Shown: one piece after another, positions 42,301 to 52,529 of the stretch | How positions within the stretch are numbered: position 1 is the first letter of the stretch | Layout: the number at the start of each line of letters is the position of its first letter | NCBI GenBank assembly: GCA_028564675.1 | Contig: JAOVVO010000374.1 | Span: forward strand, 1 to 64,000 | Length of the DNA stretch: 64,000 bases | Direction of reading: 5' to 3' | Source of the DNA: Onchocerca lupi | Lineage: Eukaryota; Nematoda; Chromadorea; Rhabditida; Onchocercidae | Translations under genes and position numbers: made by a program | Notes under the pieces: model-generated | What the model saw: only the letters and a program-made list of their open reading frames with translations | Databases searched by the model: none | What the model was told of the DNA's origin: nothing

Positions 42301-43916
42301 TGAGCAAATCTTCAAAGATATTTGAAACAAAACATACGTCACTTACGAACGCTTATGATCAACGTCTGGTAAAAATTTTCATTAATTATTGCAAAATTAA
42401 TAAGAATTTAAATAGATTTACATATAGATGCTTATATTTTTGAGGCAAAAAATTAACAATGCAAATTAATCATTCATTTATCCTTTCACGTTTTCGTTAA
42501 ATCTACAGAATCATTTTTATTGTTTTAGCGTATGATCTTTTCATGATTTTTCAAATGAAGATATCCATTTAATTTGACATTTTTTTTTTTTTTTTAATTT
42601 AAGGGAGCAAATACATATGATTTCCAACGTCATCTACATGAGATGATCCGTTCACAAGCAACAAACGTAGATCGTAACGGGAATACGCCATTTTTATCGA
42701 CAGCAACAATCGGAGAACAACAATCTACTTCCATAGATAGTTTACCGAATACCGAACTTCATTCGTTATCAACCAATGGCATGATGTATTCATTTGCATC
42801 TGATAGTGGTTGCATGATCGAAAGTGATACTTCTGCAGCAACTATCGATGATGAGCAAAAAGTTTGTTTTTCTTCATAACTATCTCATTATTCAAATTTC
42901 ATTTTTTAAACCATCCAAACTCTATTCAAGAAACTTATCTTTAATCTGCAACAAGTTTCTTTCCTTTATTCTTATGCAAACTTGGATAAGTTCTTTGTGC
43001 AAAGTCTTATGAACAGGATACATTTGTAGTCCTGAAATATGATTAACGTGATTTATGAATCCCAGTCATGAAATTTATGAAAAATCTTATACTATAGCAA
43101 TAATAGCAGAATTATCTAACGATTCGAAATTTTTTTTTCGGAAAAAACTGAAGATGAAAATTAACATGAAAAAATTTAATTGCAAAAATTTAACGTTGGA
43201 TAATTTTATCATAAGATGCTTACAAATATGGATGATGTTAAAACTATTGGCACCAACAACAACAATAACAACAATTACAGTAATTCCATAAATCAAACCT
43301 TACCCGAATATGTAGGAAATGGTAAATTTTTAAAATTAAATAGTTTTTTAATTTATTGCATTTGTTGGTTTTGGAATATTACACTACAGATTTTAGTTAA
43401 TAAAGCCTTGAAATAAAATATCTTTTATTTTGCCAAATTATTGATTCAAAACAATTATAGAAAATAAGACATGATAAATTGCTCATAATTATAATATTTC
43501 ATTTGTAGGTTACAGTATGCCTTTTGTAGATTAAGTATGGGTAATAGTATTATATTAAAGATATTTAAAGTTTTTGCTAAAATTCGTTTAAAATTTTTAT
43601 AGATTATAGCAAAAGTAGATGTTATAGTAGAGATGTCAAATGTTTTTGCTATAATTCATTCGAAATTTTTTTGCAAGCTACAGTATAGCCTTTATAGATC
43701 GGATTATGGTATGAGAAGTAATAATGTCACGGTAGAGATGTTTAATGTTTTGCTAAAATTTGCTTTAAAATTGGTAATAAAAATATCACAAATATATGAA
43801 AATGTCTTCAGCATATTTTTCAAATCTGTTTTGCTAATTAGAAGATGTTACTGTCATCTTATTAATCAAATAAATTTTCAGGCATAGCTCTAGATCTCAA
43901 CATTTTGCAACCTTAA
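22502..43916 (+). CDS. klp-4: kinesin-3 motor protein, KLP-4/KIF13 family
   Basis: Forty-four coding exons joined in phase give about 1,706 residues, close to vertebrate KIF13A/B (about 1,800). The product should be a plus-end-directed microtubule motor carrying vesicles. In C. elegans the KIF13 homologue KLP-4 works in neuronal receptor transport. The order is motor domain (about 1-355), neck and coiled coil, FHA domain (about 430-550), further coiled coil, conserved KIF13 stalk blocks (about 690-1,350), then a serine/asparagine-rich tail. No CAP-Gly domain is visible, so it resembles KIF13A rather than KIF13B. The ATG at 22502 gives the usual short N-terminus before KVKVAIRIRPF. Oddities are several AAG acceptors, one probable GC donor, a MITE-like insertion in intron 39, and local duplications in many introns. 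The last two exons are the least certain part. The family call is firm; exact orthology to KLP-4 is inferred. Exon coordinates follow in four entries. Confidence 0.93.
27355..27580. repeat. three diverged tandem copies in klp-4 intron 11
   Basis: Copies begin at about 27359, 27441 and 27523 (period about 82). Each runs from TTAAGTTGAATTT through a TATGGT-like block to GCCTAAATTTAAAATTGAA. They sit between exons 11 and 12 and have no coding content. Confidence 0.7.
27629..30258 (+). other. klp-4: klp-4 exons 12-18: neck coiled coil, FHA domain, linker
   Basis: Exons are 27629-27733, 27949-28083, 28519-28691, 29031-29211, 29504-29581, 29912-29982 and 30094-30258. Exon 12 is charged and heptad-like. 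Exons 13-15 encode the FHA domain, with LNADPSLNELLVYY at its start and GNNHFFR near its end, both typical of kinesin-3. Exon 14 is started at 28519 rather than 28525 because this keeps the spacing before VIGSA equal to KIF13. Exon 18 is rich in serine, threonine and proline and follows a GTAAG acceptor at 30093. It is a less conserved linker. Confidence 0.88.
28110..28430. repeat. two diverged tandem copies in klp-4 intron 13
   Basis: Copies start at about 28113 and 28275 (period about 160), both with TTTTTTGAAATAATA. They share TAATCTGAT, TTGAT, ATGATAATTG-like and TGAAGT blocks in the same order. This is an old local duplication inside the intron. Confidence 0.6.
30402..35657 (+). other. 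klp-4: klp-4 exons 19-33: conserved KIF13 stalk
   Basis: Exons are 30402-30576, 30736-30878, 31449-31563, 31770-31865, 31955-32110, 32248-32427, 32645-32809, 33092-33229, 33606-33715, 33950-34070, 34238-34383, 34723-34778, 34946-35076, 35238-35333 and 35538-35657. Recognisable KIF13 landmarks are VTLQIPAANL (exon 19), HSLIGVANVFLE (exon 22), LSHFVFCQY (exon 24), EVWGHR (exon 25), and the DSYQEQDL block and the EERNA...PGSPAEW block in exons 28-29. This part corresponds to the KIF1-type and DUF3694 regions of the family. Exon 21 could instead start six bases upstream at 31443. Confidence 0.88.
32152..32535. repeat. same 75-bp sequence in klp-4 introns 23 and 24
   Basis: About 32152-32227 (intron 23) and 32461-32535 (intron 24) both contain ATTTATTAA, TTAATTAG, CTGCTTAA, GAGAA and CATCGTAAG in the same order and spacing. 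Exon 24 lies between them and is not itself duplicated. Confidence 0.7.
35911..35976. repeat. 33-bp tandem repeat in klp-4 intron 33
   Basis: Two copies (35911-35943 and 35944-35976) begin TAGCTCGAAA and share AGATCATCCTAAA. They differ at only a few positions, so the duplication is fairly recent. Confidence 0.75.
40214..40838. mobile_element. non-autonomous element with diverged terminal inverted repeats (MITE-like)
   Basis: The left end (from about 40214) has TCTATATAAATAAAAATG, then AATGTTCG, then GCTTTGAAATTTTGA at about 40284. The right end, read on the minus strand from about 40838, has AATAAATAAAAAATAT, AATGTTCG and GCTTTGAAATTTTGA in the same order, giving imperfect inverted termini of about 100 bp. 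The interior is less AT-rich and has no transposase. It includes a two-copy 24-bp repeat (about 40475-40528) and a 9-bp hairpin (ATTCTTTTC and GAAAAGAAT at about 40698-40728). It lies inside klp-4 intron 39. The left end resembles Helitron-related repeats of other invertebrates, but the class is not settled. No clear target-site duplication was found. Confidence 0.6.
43508..43775. repeat. local triplication in klp-4 intron 43
   Basis: Copies lie at about 43508-43604, 43609-43676 (partial) and 43677-43775. They share TACAGTAT, TATAGAT and TTTTTGCTA-AAATTC blocks in the same order. No coding content. Confidence 0.6.
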
Positions 43917-45555
43917 TAGCCCATTCAAAGTATGTAATTATGGTAATGTTTTTGTTGGTATACAATATAAGAAGTATATAATATTTTCTGCTAGTGCGAA
44001 AAGATCGATCTCTATTATTCTTTCAGTTTCTCATTGTCCTTTTTTAAATTCAATATTTGACACAACGTTTGATTAATTAAAAAGTGAGCTATAAATAATT
44101 TTCTAATCTAAAAAAAGAAAAGATGGTTCTTTTATTTGCATTAGGATTTTCGAAACAAAGATAAATGTTACATAATCTTTGGTTTGTCATGTAGATTGAA
44201 TTTTAAAATGATATTTGCTTGAAATTATCCGATATTATACAGTATGAAAAGATAGCGGAAGAATTTAATGTATATCAAAAATTTCCTATAATTATTCATT
44301 TCATGATTTGAATTTTAAGATGACTAAAAAATCATTCAGTTTAATAACTCCTACCAATAACTTTTTCACTCGAATTTAATGATTAAGTATTTAGGTACTA
44401 TATTGGAAAATTGATTTAATAAAACTTCATTTTTTGTAGATTTTTTTTAAAAATGGTATGATTTTTATGAATTTTTTATTCGAATTGTTATCTATACCGA
44501 CAAAAAAAATTTAAACCAATCCAAAAATTTGAATCTTTTTTTTTTGATGAATTAGTTTAGATGAAAAAGGTGCAAATGCTTATATAATTCTGCCATAATA
44601 AAATTTATATTTAATGCAAGATTTAATTCAATTTCATTTTTTTTAATCCCGACTTAATTTACACGAGCTTTATCTTGTATCTTCGATTTTTTTTTTTTTT
44701 TTGATTCTTTTTTAAAGCAGTTTTATGTAGAAAAAATTCATTTATATGAATAAGTACGAAAATATCTCACCATTTTTATGATGCTGCAATAGATTTTTTC
44801 CTTTTAAATAATTTAAATTTTTTTTTTAAATAATTTATATTTAGTAAATGTCATATTGTTTTATTATGTTTGTTCATAGATTTAAATTTTTTTTTTTTCT
44901 GAAATATGTAATATTTTTATAAATAATAATTATTATCATATTCATCGTTGTTATGTTGTGATAAAACTAATTATCAATTGAATAGTAAATAATAAAAAGA
45001 AAAAAAGAATCTCTCCTTCACACGGTATTTAAGAGAATTGGATAAACGAGAATCTCACCTTTAATTTAATATAAACTAAAAAAATACGATGCATTTTCTG
45101 GAGAAAATAAATAAATAGTTAATTAATTCTGAAAACTTATTAAAGTTATTTTTTTAGAGGCATAATTTTTGAAAAAAATTAAAAAACTTTTCAATTCCAT
45201 GATCAAGTTAAAGTTTTGAATTTAAAATTGAATTTAAAATTTAAAAAAAAAAAAAACAGCATTGAATTTAAAAGCATGTTAGAATGAATAATGAAAATAA
45301 TTGAAATTACAGAACATAGATAAACCATTATTAAATTACATAATCAAAATAAGAATATTGAATGAAAAGATCGATTTAAATTTCGAATGCACTTTTCAAA
45401 AAATGATTCAATTAAAAAGTAATGGGTAAAATGAATTCAGTAATGACCTAAAACAGATTTAATACTGAAATATCACGGAAAATAGCCTTGTAAATTTATT
45501 TGAGCCTGAATTTAACTTTACTCTTCTCATTTTTCAAGAGAAGTGATTTTGAGAT
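43917..45555. other. convergent intergenic region
   Basis: This separates the 3' ends of klp-4 (+) and the Na+/K+-ATPase beta gene (-). It is AT-rich with long T and A runs. AATAAA-type sequences occur on both strands (for example ATAATAAAA near 44990), but no particular polyadenylation site can be chosen. No gene is seen. Confidence 0.55.
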
Positions 45556-48500
45556 TCATGAAAGTTCTGCAAGGAAATCAAAAGAAATAGCTGTTTGACC
45601 ATTAAATTTGTGAATGTTATCAAACTGATAACCGGCTACATTATCTTTTATTCGGCAATCTATAGTGAATGGTCCAAAATCATCACTTTCATTTCGTGTT
45701 AGCATATTCCGGAATGTCATTTTTGCCATTATCTAAATCACAAATTCAAGAAGAAACAAAAAGAAAAATTCCTGCCCAACTTCCGTTTTTTTTAAAAAAA
45801 TTCCGACAAACTAACTTGCTTCTATTAAGAATATCTGAATTAAATCTTATCAAAAGGATTATTGACATCTTTCTCTTCCTGCCATTTTTCTTTCGTTACG
45901 CAAATTTTCATTTATTACATTAAATTTATTAAAAAAAAAAAAAAAGAAAGAAAATGCATTTTTCAATTAAATTCTTTTCATCCCTTATTAATTTATTGTA
46001 GGGAATGAATTGAAAAATTTCTGAACATTTTTAAATAGAACCTATTTTTTCTAAGTTTATTTCTTTGTCATGAATTTCGATAAAAAATATTCTTGATATA
46101 ATATATATCTAAGAAATACCAATGGTGGCAAAGTATAGAGTATATTTCCATCTTCTCCACGAATTTCATTACCATTTTCATCGGTAATTTTTTGATTTGG
46201 TATCAAGTTTATTTGAAATCCACCAGTACCTATAGGTGTTGATAATGGTGGATAATAGGTAATGTTCATATAAATATTTGTTGAATACTGGTATTCCTGA
46301 AAATAAGTAAATATTCAGATAATTCTAAATAATTGAATGATAAGTTCAATCATTTTGGGAGTTGAAAATTTCATAGAATCCGTGCAATAAATAAATTTTT
46401 GTAACAGTTTGGTCTATTGATATTAAAAAAGAGAAGCTTAAACAAATAACGCAAATTAAGACTTTAAATGATAATATTTCATGCTGGCATTTATCTGATA
46501 TATCATTGATTATCAACTATGCAAAATAATGGATCAAGTTCAAATTTCCTGATATCAGGCTTTTTTTCTTGGTATTTTTGCGATTTTAATTTCTTGAAAA
46601 AAAATGAATAATTGAATAAATGAAATAAATAAATACATTTTATCAAAAAGAAATGGGAAAATATATATCAATAAACTAACCATGCTGCAAAACAAAGGTA
46701 GATAATCAACTTCATTTTTCATGTTAGGCTTCCAACCTAAGCGCTATAAATACAAAATGATGAAGAAATTATTCATTATCATCTCTTATTATTGCATTAG
46801 TGATTAAATAAAAGAATAAACAAAATCTTCGGATGTCATCGGCATAAATTAAACTAATCTGAAGGGATTGAAATTCAGAAATATTTGAATATTTATGCTT
46901 TCTATCGATATTCAATTCCTTAAAATTTGACAAATGACAAAAAAATAACTTTACTCATTAAAATATATTTAAAACAATAAGAAATTAAAAAAGTCCGAAA
47001 GTCATTCTTCTCATTTAATATTTTTGCCAAAGAAAAATAAATGTTAAGTACTGTTAGAATAAATTTTCGACAACCATTATACAATAAACTAAAACACCAC
47101 AAGAATTGGAATTATGCCGAGATCAGATCAAAACATTCCGAATTTTTGAAAACTTTTTTGGAAGAAAATATTCTGATTTTTTTAAAATCACCCAAAAATT
47201 TTCTTCAAATCAAATTTTTTGGTCAAAATAATCAATATAATCATTTTGCTATTATAAGAAAATTATTTTATCACTTCAACCGAAAGTTACTAACATTTTC
47301 AAAAATGAACAAAAAGCATGGATTGCCGGAATCATAACCATAATTAGTTGTTTTGGAACAATCAGATTGAAATTGTTGTTGAATGCTAAATGCGCATTTA
47401 TTCTTATTATCGCTTCGTTCTTGTGCCGTGCAAATTTTCAAAAATTCCTTCATCATTTCTTGATCTTTTGCATATTCTACAACATATTACTAATAAATTC
47501 TCCAAAAAAACTGCCAATAATTAGCATAAAAGATTTAATTTGCAAAAATTAAACTATTTGGAACAGTCAAATTGGTTGTAATTAGCAACAATTAAATAAA
47601 GTAGATCGATTTGTTAATTAACAAATTGAACATTTCCCTTTCAGATGCTAGTGATTAATTGATAACCAATGATGCATGCCCATGATAAGATAAACATCAC
47701 TTATCATCGCCATCAGCAGGACATTAATGTTTAATTAATAGTCAATGATAATCATCCCCAAGATAAGGCAAATATTATTTATAATCGTTACTGACCATCG
47801 TAAATCGTTGATTAATTTCATTGATTTAAGTAATTTTCATGCAAATTGTTAATTTTCGATTTAAATATTGATTTAAGTATATAACTATTCTATAAAAAAC
47901 TCAGAAGAACAAATTTTCAAGATTTAAGTATATTTCAAGGGATTTTAAGAAAGAAAGTTAATTGAAATCAGAAATTTCTTTATTTATGTAACTACGAATA
48001 AATGCTGTAGTTTTGTTAAAAAAAAAAAAAGAAACATTCATCTAAGACATCGAGAAGCAACTTGATAAATATTGATTTTTAAGTAACTCAGATAGGTATA
48101 ATAAATGTGAACAAGAAATTTTTGAATAATATTCCATAATCAAATTTTTTTTTGTTTTTTTTTTACTATAATAAGTTGCTTACTTGTAAGATAATTATCA
48201 ATTTCTTCCACATATTGCCCATTTGCTGTTCCATTTCGTGCATTAAAATAAAATATATTAAGAGATCGTTTCCGAATATTTGGTATCATCATGAGACCTG
48301 GAAAAAAATTCTGAAATTATCAGCAACTAACCCATGGCTTTTTTTTGATAGCTTAACAAAATCATATCTGCGTAATCATTTAGAAATTATATGCAAAATT
48401 TGATCGCAATTAATCAATAGTGATAAATTATTGAGTCAAAAAATTTGATTTTTTTTTACCGTGACGTGATTTTTCCTTGTATGCCACTACATCAAACAGA

Positions 48501-49353
48501 ACTTTGCCAAAACCCGAAAATAATGATACCAAAAGAATTAACATTATACAAGCCATTGAGGTAATAATACCTAAAAATTGAATATTTACGAAAAAACGAG
48601 AAATTATTTACAAAATTTACGAAAAAAAGTCCAATTTATACATTAACAATTGAGAAAAAAGAGACAAAAATTGAATATTTCTTATAGGATACCTATGCAA
48701 AATCGCTGTTGTCGTTGCGAATGTCGTATATCTTGAAAAATATTCTGCCAGGTAATATCATCCGTAAAAGTTTGATCAAAATTATCATCATGATTGGTAA
48801 TTAGAGCCGTATCATCAATTTGTTGCGCATTATAAACATTTGTCTGATCAACACTTGTTAATGAATCTGGATTTGATACACATTCATATCTGCAAAGTAT
48901 TTAATGAATTTTCCAAAAAAGAAAATAAATAAATAAAATAAAAACTTTTAAGTTTCAGTAAAAGAAATGATTTTTTATTCGTATCACAGATTTATACTGT
49001 AATTTCCAAACAAATATTATCTTTGTAAACTTTGAATAAGATATTCCATTTCTTAAAAATCCGGAAATATAAAAAGGCTACTAGTCGGATGAAGATTTTT
49101 TCTGCTATGCCTAAAATTTGCAAGAAATATTGTTTCGAGATGACGTACGTCAAAAGTTAATAAGGTTATTGAATCGGTTGATCCAGAAATATCATCAACA
49201 GATATACCCCGGAGTGACCGTATAATAGCATAAAACAAAATTAGTACTGTAAATACGTTAAATTAGTATTCGAAGTAAGTTAATTATCATTAATTATCAT
49301 TTAGATATCAAAAATATACATAACTTCTAATTTACTAACCTCATGGTTGCCAT
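45556..49353 (-). CDS. Na+/K+-ATPase beta subunit
   Basis: Eight coding exons in transcript order: 49353-49340, 48889-48693, 48570-48460, 48297-48184, 47476-47295, 46743-46681, 46296-46120 and 45732-45556, giving 344 residues. The beta subunit is a type II membrane glycoprotein needed to fold the pump's alpha subunit and bring it to the plasma membrane. The cytoplasmic N-terminus (about 70 residues, with ITWQNIF) is followed by one membrane span (about 71-92) and an extracellular domain. Six extracellular cysteines, C161, C173, C185, C199, C225 and C312, match the family's three disulfides. GYDSGNPC resembles the family's YGY-x-x-G-x-PC, and YYPPL and LPPL match the later conserved blocks. 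The loop between the first two cysteines is shorter than in vertebrates. NGT (exon 4) and NIT (exon 7) are possible glycosylation sites. The first exon has only 14 coding bases and is the least certain part. Which C. elegans nkb gene it matches was not determined. Confidence 0.88.
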
Positions 49354-49381
49354 TGACGAAATAATCAATGTTGAAATTCGT

Positions 49382-49385
49382 ACTG
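49382..49385 (-). other. possible trans-splice acceptor of the ATPase beta gene
   Basis: On the minus strand ATTACAG ends here, about 30 bases before the ATG at 49353, with no in-frame upstream ATG in between. Spacing and motif fit a spliced-leader acceptor, and it supports the short first exon. Confidence 0.4.
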
Positions 49386-49548
49386 TAATGTTTGATAAAC
49401 ATACTATTTTTAGAACTGCCACATGAGTTTTTCTGTAAATGATCACAAAAATTTTGAAAAATCTGTTTCTTTTTACGGTTCATTTCAAAAAATACGTGTA
49501 GATGACGTGGATGACGTGAATTTAATTTATTTCGATCTAAAATTATGA

Positions 49549-50240
49549 ACAAAGTTATCACTGTGGGTGATAATAATGAATTCAATCTTAATTAATTTAA
49601 CAAAGTTTTTTTTTTTACGATGCAAAATGCAATTATTTTGCATTTTGATTAAATTAAATTAATAGATGAAAAAGATCAATTAATTAAGATTAACTTACTA
49701 AAGAAAAGTTTCAAATGATAATTTTAAGTGAATTTTATCATAGCTTCATTTTCAAAAATTTGAAAATCTAAATTTAAGAAAATAGAAGATCAAAGAATTT
49801 GCGATTTAGTATCAACAAATTGAAAAATCTTGATTGACATATCGACTAACCAGTAGATGATTGTCACTCTAAAAATGGTACTTGCAAGCATGTGACAATA
49901 GGTACTTTCGCAGCAAATACTTTCGAGAACCGGTTTTCTACCACAATAGAAAGCGATCTTTTAGTTGTATGCGAATAATTAATTAAATCGACATAATTAT
50001 ATCAATTTATTCAATCTCACTAATAATTTTCTTCAAATAAATGAGGAGATAAGTCAGGGTAGAAAAAAATGATCATTTTAATTAAAATTAAAATGTGAAG
50101 TTGACTTAATGAAGGGCATGAAAAAAACTATCATTATAGATGATAGTAATGAATTCAACTTTGATTAATTAACAGCTTATTTCTTATGATATAAAATGCA
50201 ATTATTCTGCAGTTCGATTAATTGATTGAAATTAAATTCA
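49549..50240. repeat. dispersed direct repeat of about 115 bp with a hairpin in each copy
   Basis: Copy 1 is about 49549-49665 and copy 2 about 50122-50240. Both have a 7-bp hairpin with a 5-base loop, then TAATGAATTCAA, TTAATTAA, AAAATGCAATTATT and GATTAA in the same order. Hairpin 1 is TTATCAC/GTGATAA (49555-49573) and hairpin 2 is CTATCAT/ATGATAG (50128-50146). Copy 1 also has a perfect 10-bp palindrome, CAAAATGCAA/TTGCATTTTG, which has decayed in copy 2. Confidence 0.7.
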
Positions 50241-51847
50241 AATTTAAATAAAATTTCAGTCAATAGTTTTCAAAGAACATTAAATGAATTTTTTACAAAT
50301 GTTATACGAAACAAATTTGCTTGATTTACCAATTAATTTCATTTTCAGATGATTGATAAAAGATTATAAATTTTATTTAGGTAAAAATTTCAGAAAATAA
50401 GATGCGTGAGAAATGAAAAAGGATTCAGATGTCATTGGAAGATTCAGAGTATTATAATTTGCATCTGTTACACCTGTCATATCTTTTCCATCTTTCTTTA
50501 TTGGAAGATGATTGTCAAGTAGGCCATGTTTACATTCATCCATCAAATGTTGATAAGTGTAAACATTCGATTATATCATACATCTTCAATGGGTTACTTT
50601 AAAATTCCTTCCAATTTCAATGCCATTTTCAAAATCAATATTTTTTTGAATTTCAAGTTTTTATATTTCAAAATAATATGCCTGCATTTTATAATATTAT
50701 ATTAAATATATGAAAATGAAGAGTGGCAGCAATGACATTATAATTTAATAAATGTCATATATTACTTTAATTTCTTGGGAAAAATCGACAAACCAAAAAA
50801 ATTTTTAAAAATCACGAAAACATTAGTAAAATAGAAATTTCGATCAGTGTTTAGTTGAAATAGAGAAATTTAAATCAATGTTTAATTAAAATAAATAGAT
50901 CGAATAGAAAGCTGAAGAAGGAAAAACTTACAAATGGAAAATAGGAAAAGATGGATTTTGTCATCAAAAAAAAAAAAAAAAAAGAAATTATTCGATATCG
51001 ATAAATTTAATTATTTTTTACTTAAACTAGCAATTTCCTTCTCATCCCGACCTCGAAACTATAGTAATAATGCCATAATTGACGATATTTCAAGGTCAAT
51101 AATGTTAAATGATAAATTAGAAGGCTTTTATTTGATTCCCAATCTAATCTCCTTTGATGTTTACTGATTATATTTGTCAGCGAATGATCATTATGGCATT
51201 AAAAGATTCAAAAGTAATCGAAATTTGAAATTGATCAATATCAATTGATAAGAAAATTAGAAGAATAGTATTATATAACATAAATAAATGCGACTTATCA
51301 TTACACAGATATATATTCGACAGTAATTGCTGGAATTTTTACGATTTCAATCATTTTGCAAAAAAATCGTTAATAAAAAGAAAGTTTATACCTTAAATAG
51401 TTTTTTAAAATAACTTATTCGATAATTTAATAGTAATGATAGATAAACGAGAAATAGATGGATGAAGGTCATAGTAATCATTATTTCAAACTGTCATCAT
51501 AGTAATCAAAATTTCCACAACTTATATAATTACTTTCCAAAATTTAAAATCATTGCAATCACTTCAAAAGTTTGTTTGACAATTTCAAATACAATAATTT
51601 TTGTTTGATGCTGTTTTACTTTAAACATGGATAGTATCCATCTATCAATAAAGAATATAATTTCGTTAAATTTTCATTTTATTTTTTTGAAATTATTCTG
51701 TCCTCTTACTTATGCTATAATTTTTTTCCTTTATTCAGCTACGAAATTATTGGTCATTTAACTATATAAAAAGGCAAATTTATATGTAACTATTATTGTA
51801 ACAAATACACCAAAGCTTGTTGGATATATTTCCATTATATATGATCC

Positions 51848-51878
<31 letters not shown>

Positions 51879-52529
51879 GATCTGATATCAACAAGATCTG
51901 GTTGCAAGAATTTTTATAGGACAAAAGGTAAAAATGCATTATTTTATGAAGAAATCTAATTCATTTCATTCTAAGTAAACAAATATATTATTTTAACTAT
52001 GCAAAAAGGCGGCGATATTTAAAAAAAAAGAAATTCCAAATTTTATTTATATGAGAATAATGCCAAAAGACAGAAATTTGAAATAAAATCCCATGATCAT
52101 ATGAAATTTCAAAAGTTGGAAACTGTTACAATTATTAGTAGTTATATCAAAATTAATTAACAATCTGATGAGAAGGATTTGGTAAAATTATTTTGAATCT
52201 CCGCTAAAATTATTTCTAAATATTAGGAATACAATTTTTTTTAAAATAAAAATTGTTTAATAGATATAAGTATTGATTCAAGGCGTAATGCATCGTTGTG
52301 GTATGAGTTCACGAATATTACAACTTTAATTGTCAAAGCAGATCGTTTCAATGGAGGAGAAGATTGATTAGTTTGATTAGTTCATCGATCAATTTGGAAT
52401 ATTTATTATAAAACAATTCATGATGGCAATGCTGTTGACTTTTACAGTACCGACAAAATAATCACTAAACAGAGAACAAATCATCCTTCCTCGTATCATT
52501 CTTATCATTTTTTGTTTCAAAGTTGAATT

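Larger units (their letters stand above)
36487..43916 (+). other. klp-4: klp-4 exons 34-44: C-terminal tail
   Basis: Exons are 36487-36540, 36886-36977, 37283-37396, 37750-37876, 38496-38628, 39894-39938, 41930-42003, 42297-42368, 42604-42861, 43216-43321 and 43882-43916. The tail is polar and serine-rich with an asparagine run in exon 43, so similarity to other species gives less help. Exon 38 ends at a probable GC donor (G before GCAAGT). If it were not used, translation would stop at 38651. If exon 42 were not spliced, it would stop at 42879. The final exon depends on an ATAAG acceptor at 43215 and ends ALDLNILQP. Phases agree throughout. Confidence 0.65.
49354..52529. other. intergenic region upstream of the ATPase beta gene
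   Basis: No convincing exon is seen on either strand. It holds a dispersed duplication of about 115 bp with hairpins (49549-50240), an A run at 50968-50983 and a 31-base T run at about 51849-51879. The promoter of the ATPase beta gene should lie in its low-coordinate part. An open minus-strand frame at 49301-49585 overlaps the duplication and was rejected. Confidence 0.5.

Noticed and set aside
49301..49585. 94-codon minus-strand frame that could be an upstream exon of the ATPase beta gene
   Set aside because: Joining it through a GTATGT donor to the frame at 49053-49238 gives a phase that cannot enter the firm exon at 48889. It also overlaps the duplicated non-coding repeat. The 14-base exon at 49340-49353 fits phase instead.
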